Positions 56,502-64,000 of a stretch of DNA of 64,000 nt are shown here, one piece after another. Positions within the stretch are counted from its first letter, which is position 1. Every line of letters begins with the position of its first letter. A model generated the notes under the pieces. It was not told the origin of the DNA, made no database searches, and saw nothing but the letters and a program-made list of their open reading frames with translations. Source of the stretch: Hortaea werneckii (taxonomy: Eukaryota; Ascomycota; Dothideomycetes; Mycosphaerellales; Teratosphaeriaceae); the NCBI GenBank assembly GCA_037044905.1, contig JBAOKB010000073.1:1-64000 (forward strand), given 5' to 3'. The position numbers and the translations under genes are program-made.

Positions 56502-58467
56502 CTACGCACGCTCAGTGTGGAGGTGGTCGTCACTATCGGAGCCCTCATGCTTCTTGCCCTCGCCCTGCATGACGGAAGAGCGGCGGCGCTCGAAGTAAGT
56601 CGGGTCACGTTCGCTACGGCTAACATAGCCCTCTGGCAACCACTTGGTGCTCTGCCAGGCCTTGAGGCTCTTGTCGGAGTACATCTTGTCCTAAGCGCAA
56701 AAACGGTTAGTCAACTCGACTGAAGTCGGAGGGAGACAAGGATACTTACGACGTTCTCCAGGGACAAAGACTTGGTTTCGAACAAGAACAGATAAGCCCC
56801 AAGTCCCGCAATGAAGTTGCAGGCGAAGAAGACGTAACCGAAGCGGTAGCTGATACCATCGTCGGCGTATGGCGTAAGGAAACCAATGAGGAAGTTTCCT
56901 AACTTCGAGTTAGCCAACTTTCTCGAAACACAGCGTTCCTGGAGGTGAATGTGATACGTACCGAGCCAATTGGAAGCAGTGGCGACAGAAGCTTGCTTGG
57001 CCCTAGTTCGCAGAGGATATGTCTCGCCGATGACAGCCCAAGCGAACGGACCCCAGGTCATGGCAAAGGAAGCAATGAACATGCAAGCCGCGACAATCAT
57101 GACGATACCGGAGCTTTCATTCTCGGTGGGGGGCTTGGCGGTCGCGACACTAGCAAAGATGAGAAGCCAGGCAGCCTGCCAGGCCGCACCAATGATAAGT
57201 GGCATTCGACGGCCGAACTTTTCAATCATGTAGAGACCCGGGAACGTAGTAGCCACGTTGACGGCACCAAGGATAAGTTGTACTCGGATAGGGTCCTCAA
57301 TGCCGGCAGAGTCGAAAATGGTTGCTCCGTACTATTCATGGTTAGCGAAGTGAAGCGAAGAGATTATGGGTAGTCGTCCTTACGTAGAAAAAGTAGTTGA
57401 CACCAGTCCACTGCTGGAAGAAATGCACAAACATTCCCAAGAAAGTGCGGTAGACAACACGAGGCTTCTCACCGTTCCCAGTGAAACACTCCCACCAAGA
57501 ACCGGTACCAGCACTCTTCTGTTCCTTGATGTTGTCGTACATTTCTCTCCAGTCATCTTCGACAAGCTGGTTGTTCAGATCATGCTTCATTCCGCGTAGG
57601 CGCGCCATCGAAACGCGAGCTTCGTCCCAACGGTCGCGGTTGGCAAGCCATCGAGGTGACTCGGGCGCGAAGAGGATACCGATGCCAAGAGGCAGAGAGA
57701 AGGCAATACCGAGTCCAATGACAATTCTCCAGGAAGCGGACTGCTCTTCGATCTCTCGTACGCCATAATTGATGATGTTGGAAATCAGAATACCGATCGT
57801 GATCATGAGCTGGTAAGATGCGACGACAGCACCTCGAATTTCACGCGGCAGGCACTCCGACTGGAACATTGGCACGCCGACACTAGCAAAATTGTCAGCG
57901 TTGCAAACATAAGCACGAAGCAAACAGAGCATACCTCAGGTTACCGACTCCGAGACCGGCAACGAATCGTCCCATCATCATGTGTACCCAAGATTGCATG
58001 GCTGTGATCTGGATAATGTTGCCAATAATGAAAAGACCAACACCGAAAGTCAAACTCCATCGTCGTCCCCACCAGTCGGCAGTGTATGCGCCAGAAAGAG
58101 CTCCGAGAAGAGAGCCAATACTCATAAGAGAGACCAGGATAGATTCGATTTCGGGGTTCAGATCGGGGTAGTCAGGCTCGCCGGGTTCGACTTGACCAAA
58201 ACGGACGTTGAAGTCTCTGAAAAGGAGCATGCCAGAGATTTGACCCTGATCGCACAATTAGATCGAGCAGCATTTTAATACCTGGAGAAAGGCACGTACG
58301 GTGTCATATCCGAAGAGGAAGCCACCAATGTTGGTGACAATGCCCAACACGATGGCCTCAATGCCGCAATGGGCGCCATTGATTTTCATAGAACTGCTTC
58401 AGTGTCAGCGCGGGCATAAGGGCGGACACCGAACAGGTGCTCAACTCACAAGTTTCCGAGACCCATG
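56502..58467 (-). CDS. MFS sugar porter (hexose-transporter-like)
   Basis: Seven exons: 58467–58451, 58393–58300, 58245–57935, 57882–57384, 57331–56962, 56898–56750 and 56690–56502; 542 aa, all phases consistent. Signatures: GGFLFGYDTGQISGML at helix 1, ADWWGRRWSLTFG, GRFVAGLGVGNLSVGVPMFQSE, PESPRWLANRDR, FFQQWTGVNYFFYYGATIF at helix 7, EKFGRRMPLIIG, and FETKSLSLENVDKMY. Motifs are close to high-affinity glucose/hexose transporters. The C-terminal tail (RSERDPTYFERRRSSVMQGEGKKHEGSDSDDHLHTERA) is long and charged, typical of regulated fungal hexose carriers. It is divergent from the GH35-like gene. Confidence 0.93.
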
Positions 58468-60638
58468 ATGAAGAGCAAAGGTTGCGGTTGTGTGAGGGAA
58501 AATTACTGGGGAGGCCCACGGGGTAAATAATATATCATGTCTGGAGGAGGCCTGATTAAAGATTCTGACCTACGAACGGACGCAATGACAACGCCGAGCG
58601 CACACAGCCCTTTGCCTAGATGAGTGGCCAGATAGTCCAAACACTATGTCATGCGGTTCGTGTGACATCGTGATCAAAGCTTCTCTCATGGGGGCCCCAG
58701 GGCACAAGCTATGTCGTCTGCGAATGGGTGTGGCGCCAAGTTAGGCCCAAGGCCTCGGAGGCAGCAGTGCCAATGTATACCGTTGTACATTACAAAGCCG
58801 TGCGCGGAGGCCTGAATTTCGGAGGCTCGTCAAAGGGGAAAGATACGGTTAGAGTCCCAAGTCTCCCAAGAGATGAAGGACCGATTATGAAGCTCGTCGT
58901 CTGGTGTTCTCCGCTTTCTTCTCCGGCATGGCGAAGCTTAGTGTGTGGAGTATAGTGCGGTATAGGTCGTCTTACGCCGCGACGACTCTGGCAGCGGCGC
59001 ATGGATACTTGGACTGTCGCCGACGGGTAGACATGTTGCGTGTGTGGAGTATTGTGTATATGCCTGTCTTTCTCAGGCTAATGGGTAGGTAATAGAGCGG
59101 TGGCGTAGGGTAAGCAAAACCTTGTGGTGGGTGAAAGTGTACGGTACAGGTCCAGATGGAAGTTGCCATGGCTTGGCTGACGCCATTGCCGCGATCTTGC
59201 CACGTGAGATGGCGCAAGTGCACGGCGAGGGTGCAGAATATGCCCGAGCATCGAGACGACTGGTGAAGCAAATCTGTTCGTACGTACTCGTCCTGTTCGT
59301 ACTATCGTACAGGGCGTATAGGAGCGGCTGTCTCGCCAGCTCATTTGTCGAACAGTCGGCACGGGCACCGCCTTTGCATCTGTACAGTAGTTAGAGCGAA
59401 ACGGCGTCCAAGCATGCGTACGCACCGCGGCCGCGGTAGGCGACCAGGAACTGTACCTCCTATGGCGACGATGGAGGCGAACATCATCGCGGCTATGCAT
59501 GATGAAACCCACTCTGCTGCATCTATGCCACGCGATCCCTGCCTGCACCGGGATAGTCTTGAATGCGTACCATCTCTGATACCAGTCTCAGCAGCTCCGC
59601 GCTCGCAGCATCTGCTGGCCAGACCTGCTTTCCTTCACCGTGCTTGTCACAGTCCTACTTCATGTTCGCAGAATCCATGACGGCCAACTCCGAAGTGGTA
59701 AAGCCGACCGAAACCGCCTTCTGCGGCATCTTTAGTCGGTCTTCTCCTGCCCATTCCTTGGCTCGACCGTAAACCCGTAAAACCGCTGCCGAGGAGCGAG
59801 ATCCTGTAGTCATCTGGAGATAGCTCTGCGTGAAAGAGCGGTTTGGAAGGATGCCGCGGAAATGTGTCTTGCTCATCCTGTCGCCAGGTCCATGGTCAGA
59901 TCTATCGGAGTGGGGTTGAGGGGTGGACGGAGCCTTGTCTCGCTCTGTCCTTGCGGAGTGCGATGGGGAGATTCGCCGGGGGACTCGTCACTGCTCATTT
60001 CCCCGAACGGCCCTGATGTGCCTCTGCTTGCTGTCTGCCGTTAGGAACACGTCTCAAATATGGTTGTGAGGACGGGTTGGAGTTCCTTCGGCCTTTGCTC
60101 ATCGCTGATAGGCACGCTGAGGGCCAGGCAGCTCTCGAAAGGCACACGGTCTATTGTCGCTTTTATCATGCCTTGCCTCGTCCTCGCTGATCCCAATGCC
60201 TGAATCAGAGTTCCCGTCCTCAACTTCATTTTCCTTGGGTTCTCTTTTGAGGCAATGACGACTGCGCATCCTCGGCGTTGTTCGTTGTGCGACAAGCGCC
60301 GCACGCAACTTGAACCGTAGAGCAAAAGACAGGTAACATGTCAACAAGGACGAATCAGCTTTATACCATTCACGAAAATATCACGGCAGTACAACTCCCG
60401 GCTAAAATGGCTCTGAGCATTTCAGCGATGATAGCCGGCTGGAACAGCAGTCGGCTCTCCGGCCAATCAGGACGGAGACGGCTTGGAGCTCTATGTATGC
60501 ACCTCACCTGTGAAGCATTTGAGGCGACATGCACACTTCAGTATTGAGATAAGTACTGTTTAAAAAAAGACTCACTGCCCGACTCATATTCTGATACTCC
60601 CAAGCTTCACACTCCATCTTTGCCGACAATCGACCACA
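58468..60638. promoter_or_regulatory. 2.2-kb divergent intergenic region
   Basis: No supported gene, although several short frames occur. It separates the sugar transporter and the GH35-like glycosidase and must contain both promoters. The length is large for this window. Confidence 0.5.
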
Positions 60639-62382
60639 ATGACACCGAAACCAATACCGCATCTCAAAGACACCGAGGTCTCCAAACAGCTCATCGTCGA
60701 CGGTGAGCCCTTCCTAATACTAGGAGGAGAGCTCCAAAACTCTTCATTCTCGTCAAATGAATACATGAACGAAGTATGGCCGAGGTTGAAAGGCGCGAAT
60801 TACAACACCGTTTTCGCAGCTGTCTCATGGGAACAGATCGAACCTGTCGAGGGCGAATATGACTTCCTTGAGCTAGATTGTGTGATCACTGCTGCTCGAG
60901 AGCACGGCTTGCGTCTTGTGCTGCTTTGGTTTGGAAGCTTTAAGAACGGTAATTGCTACTGCTTCGTAGTTCCAATCACTGCACCAAACGGTGAACTGAC
61001 ACGACGCAGGCCTGTCAACATACGTCCCGCCATGGGTCAAGATCGATCCTGTCCGTTTCCCCCGCGTGAAGCTACGTACGGCAGAAGCTCGAGGTGGTCT
61101 TCAGACAGCAGACATCTTATCTGTCTTCGGAGAGGAATCGATGCATGCGGATGCTCGAGCATACACGACGTTGATGAAGCACATACACGACATAGACAGA
61201 GACTACGCGACTGTTATTATGATGCAGGTAGAGAACGAGGTCGGAGTGCTTGGCGATTCCCGTGACTATGGTGAATTGGCGGAGCAAGCCTTCTCAGAGC
61301 CGATACCCAACGATCTACTACAATTCCTATGCAGCGACTGGACGCAATTGAACCAGACCTTTCGGTCCAACTTCCCTCACCTCGACGAAACATCGTTCGA
61401 TCAAATTGCCTATTGGAAACAACTAGGAGGAGATCCCGCGCTTATAGACGAGCTGTTCATGGCATACCACTACGCGCGCTACCTCAATCACATTGCAAAC
61501 GCCGGAAAGCAAGCGTACCCTTTACCCATGTACACCAACACCTGGCAAAGATACGGCGACGAAGACCGAGACCAAAACGCACCCCTAGTAGCCGCCGGCG
61601 GGAGTGAACCCGGCGTCTATCCATCCGGAGGCGGTGTGCCCAACGTGCTAGACATCTGGCAGCGATTCGCTCCATCGCTAGACTTCATCGCTCCGGACAT
61701 ATACCTAAATGATTACTCGAAAACCTGCGCGAAATATCGTCATCGCAACCAACCCCTTCTGATCCCAGAGCAGCGACGGGACGAGTACGGCGCAGTGCGC
61801 GTATGGTCAGCATTCGGGTCGTATCACTGTCTAGGCACGGCACCATTCGGCGTCGACACCGTGCTACCGAAAGACAGCCCGTTCACAATGCACTACGCCC
61901 TACTCGCCAAGACATCCAAGTTCATCCTCGCAGCCCAGGCACGGAAGAACGCAAGTGTTGGGTTCTTCTTCGACGAGCTCACCGCAGACGGGAAAGATCC
62001 ATCGCGACCAATTCGGACCTCGTTCGGGGACTGGGATCTTCTGATCGAGCGTGCGTTTGTGTTCGGCACACCAGGGCCGGGTTTTGGCATGGTAATACAG
62101 CTCCAGCCAGACGAGTTTATACTGATTGGAAAGGGCTTCCAAGTCTCGTTTCAGTCCCGAGATGAGCGGGCGCATTTCACGGGTATTCTGCGGTTTGAGG
62201 AGAAAGATGTGGAGGGCGGGGAGTTGCGTACGGTAAGGCTCTTGAACGGGGATGAAACGAGAAGTGGTAAGAGTGCTGTGATGCCTGCTGATGATCCTGA
62301 TTATGGAGGGTTTCCCGTCAGTATTACTATTCCTGCTCGGACGGGGATCGCAGTGTGTCAGCCTTATGCCTTGGTGGAGTAG
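60639..62382 (+). CDS. Glycoside hydrolase family 35-like beta-galactosidase (DUF5597 type)
   Basis: Exons 60639–60948 and 61010–62382 encode 560 aa. The start MTPKPIPHLKDTEVSKQLIVDGEPFLILGGELQNSS is the usual N-terminus of this group; there is no signal peptide, so it acts inside the cell. The TIM-barrel landmarks are WEQIEPVEGEYDF (~65–77), the acid/base Glu in MMQVENEVG (~180) and a likely nucleophile Glu in LLIPEQRRDE (~357). The C-terminal part (FGMVIQLQPDEFILIGKGFQVSF) matches the DUF5597-type beta domain found in bacterial and fungal relatives. It would release galactose or similar sugars from oligosaccharides brought in by a transporter. Confidence 0.89.
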
Positions 62383-63106
62383 ATAGCGAGCATGCGCAGC
62401 GAACATCCACATCCGCCGAATTCTTTATTGATGAGGATGTTCTTCCGGCATACTCTAATTCCGAAGCTGAAGGTACTAACCATGTTCGAGTGCCAAAGGA
62501 GCTACTTCGTGGTTATTGGGCATAAGAAAGGGGTGATTTGTTGGCTGATTATCCGGTGTCGAAGGCTACCACAGTATGCGTGGGGCCTTTGGCGCTTTAG
62601 TTAGCGTACTTTCATCGCCCAGATCCTTAATTTGTCCTCGAAAGGTTGGGATATATGACTGGTGTACAGTAGAAGGCCCGAGGCAACTTGAATTAAGACG
62701 AACATTGAAGTGACTTGATTCTTAGTCATCAAGAAAGTTTGCGCCTGCCAGCATAGGAATTCCTGACTTTCCGCAACCCAGATTACTCCTGAATTCCTAT
62801 CATCACCATGGGACGACTAATTTGTCAAGTACATTGAAGATATCTCTTTCGCAGATGCGAAACAACTGCAGTGGGGTTTGGGCCTTGAATAATCAGGCGT
62901 ACGTCTTTATATCGTCAGATGAGCTTCAGACAATCTATACACAGTTGCCGTACCATCATGCCGCGCCGCCCTCTAACGGGATTTCTCACCCCCATGCGAG
63001 AGCATAGAATATCAGGGAGCTCTGAACCCAAGAGATTCCTCCAATTTGGATTTAGACGTCTCTATGAAAAACCACTTTACACCCTTTATGGCGGCTTGCT
63101 CAAGGA
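62383..63106. other. Intergenic between convergent genes
   Basis: No supported gene. Confidence 0.5.
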
Positions 63107-64000
63107 TTATCTTGCATGGGCGTATAGCCCTTCCATCTTCGATTGGTAATGAACATCATAATCCCTTGTGATCTTGATACCAGGGGACGAGCCCGTATCG
63201 CTGTGTGCGGGGTTGGTAACATGCGAGAAGTTGCACTTATCGTGCTCCCCGCTCGGCAGTATTTCTTCTTCGCTGTCGTTTTCTGCGCCTTGTTTCCGAT
63301 AAGACCTCCCGGGCAGTTCTGCCCAGCCCTTTGCATTCTGGGACAATGATGCCAATTCCACGCTTCGAGTCCTTGAGCCAGCCTGCGATCCGACAGCTCC
63401 TGTTGTCGAATGCCCCAAAATACTCGACTTGCTCTTGCGGATAAATTGAGCGAGCAGCGGGCGCAGTGGTGGTATTGAAGCCAGTATCAGAATCATCCAG
63501 CCTTCCACCAAAGTTGTCACCAACAGCGGGTATAGGTTGTAGCTGACATCCTGGGAAGCGTATGCTTGCTGCACCTGCACTGTTTTAAGCGCACCACATA
63601 TGCCCGCAACAATGCCACCGCCCATTAATGCACAGAGTCCTGCCTTGCGCTTCCACGACATCTGAAGCTCCCAGAAGATGAAGATGGGATACAGAGCAAG
63701 AACAAAGTCACTCGCTGCCATCCAAGAGCCTTGAAAAGTTCCTAGAACTTGCGTGGTACTCGAGTCAATGGCGTTGCATGTGCCATCCAAAGATTTGTCC
63801 CACCACATCTCAATTGGTCGGCAACGTAGACAGAGAACGACAATGATGACCAAACAGAGCACCGCATTGGTCGCCCAGACGAAGTGTAGTATCCATGCTT
63901 TGCGACGATGCGTCTGTCCTTGCACTCGTAAGAGAAGGGCAATGACCACATTCTTTCCCAACGTAGCCGCGACGATGCCTACGATGCGACCGATCCAGTT
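63107..64000 (-). CDS. PTH11/rhodopsin-like fungal integral membrane protein, 5' end outside window
   Basis: The frame is open through the window edge at 64000, so at least the N-terminal third is missing. The visible ~297 residues include at least five hydrophobic segments: GRIVGIVAATLGKNVVIALLL, NAVLCLVIIVVLCL, SWMAASDFVLALYPIFIFWEL, AGLCALMGGGIVAGICGALKT and LLVTTLVEGWMILILASIPPLRPLL. CRPIEMWWDKSLDGTC in the extracellular loop is the hallmark of the fungal rhodopsin_dom family (PTH11-like, GPCR-related). A long polar cytoplasmic tail follows (RTRSVELASLSQN…GIKITRDYDVHYQ). It probably senses surface or host cues; ligand unknown. Confidence 0.87.
   Translation of the reverse strand, partial: NWIGRIVGIVAATLGKNVVIALLLRVQGQTHRRKAWILHFVWATNAVLCLVIIVVLCLRCRPIEMWWDKSLDGTCNAIDSSTTQVLGTFQGSWMAASDFVLALYPIFIFWELQMSWKRKAGLCALMGGGIVAGICGALKTVQVQQAYASQDVSYNLYPLLVTTLVEGWMILILASIPPLRPLLAQFIRKSKSSILGHSTTGAVGSQAGSRTRSVELASLSQNAKGWAELPGRSYRKQGAENDSEEEILPSGEHDKCNFSHVTNPAHSDTGSSPGIKITRDYDVHYQSKMEGLYAHAR

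Noticed and set aside
1..64000. tRNA, rRNA or CRISPR array
   Set aside because: No T-arm/anticodon-like pattern or rRNA segment was recognised on either strand, and CRISPR arrays are not expected in a fungal nuclear chromosome; the tandem repeats present are microsatellites.

Overview
The window is the left end of a chromosome of a filamentous ascomycete (Pezizomycotina). Support comes from CCCTAA telomere repeats, short GT–AG introns of about 50–80 nt, a Zn2Cys6 regulator, a PTH11-like receptor, fungal MFS families, and fungal NDUFA8, Tom5 and Nup57/Nup54 genes. I suspect Dothideomycetes but cannot prove it. Bases 1–46 are not genomic. They match an Oxford Nanopore native-barcode adapter (ATTGCT, AAGGTTAA, a 24-nt barcode, CAGCACCT) joined directly to the telomere, so this is nanopore sequence reaching a real chromosome tip. 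Three otherwise intact genes with one-base frame slips in or near low-complexity sequence are therefore suspected base-calling errors.

Layout. 47–172: telomere. 174–669: subtelomeric repeats. 670–5490: telomere-linked RecQ-type helicase, split by one in-frame TAG. 6.7–38 kb: accessory subtelomeric region holding a possible secreted protein, a CocE-like hydrolase and MFS transporter, a phytanoyl-CoA-dioxygenase-like oxygenase, an anion:cation symporter, a sugar transporter, a TA-rich terminal-inverted-repeat element, an SMP-30/gluconolactonase-like protein, two paralogous small secreted proteins and a copia-protease-derived ORF. At 29.9–37.8 kb lies a possible nitrogen-scavenging module: a Zn2Cys6 regulator, an amidohydrolase, a Dal5-like transporter and an ammonium permease.

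38.6–54.1 kb: mostly conserved housekeeping genes (Emi1-like twin CX9C protein, NDUFA8, Nup57/Nup54, Tom5, IWS1/Spn1). They are interrupted by two unrecognised multi-exon genes with C-terminal SUMO-interaction-like motifs and by about 3 kb of degenerate non-coding sequence. 54.6–64 kb: a cysteine-rich putative GPI-anchored protein, long G and C homopolymers, a hexose-type transporter divergent from a GH35-like glycosidase, and the 3' part of a PTH11/rhodopsin-like receptor gene that runs off the window.

Gene models were built by hand from reading frames, splice consensus and phase. For each multi-exon gene reported intact, the exon lengths sum to a whole number of codons.
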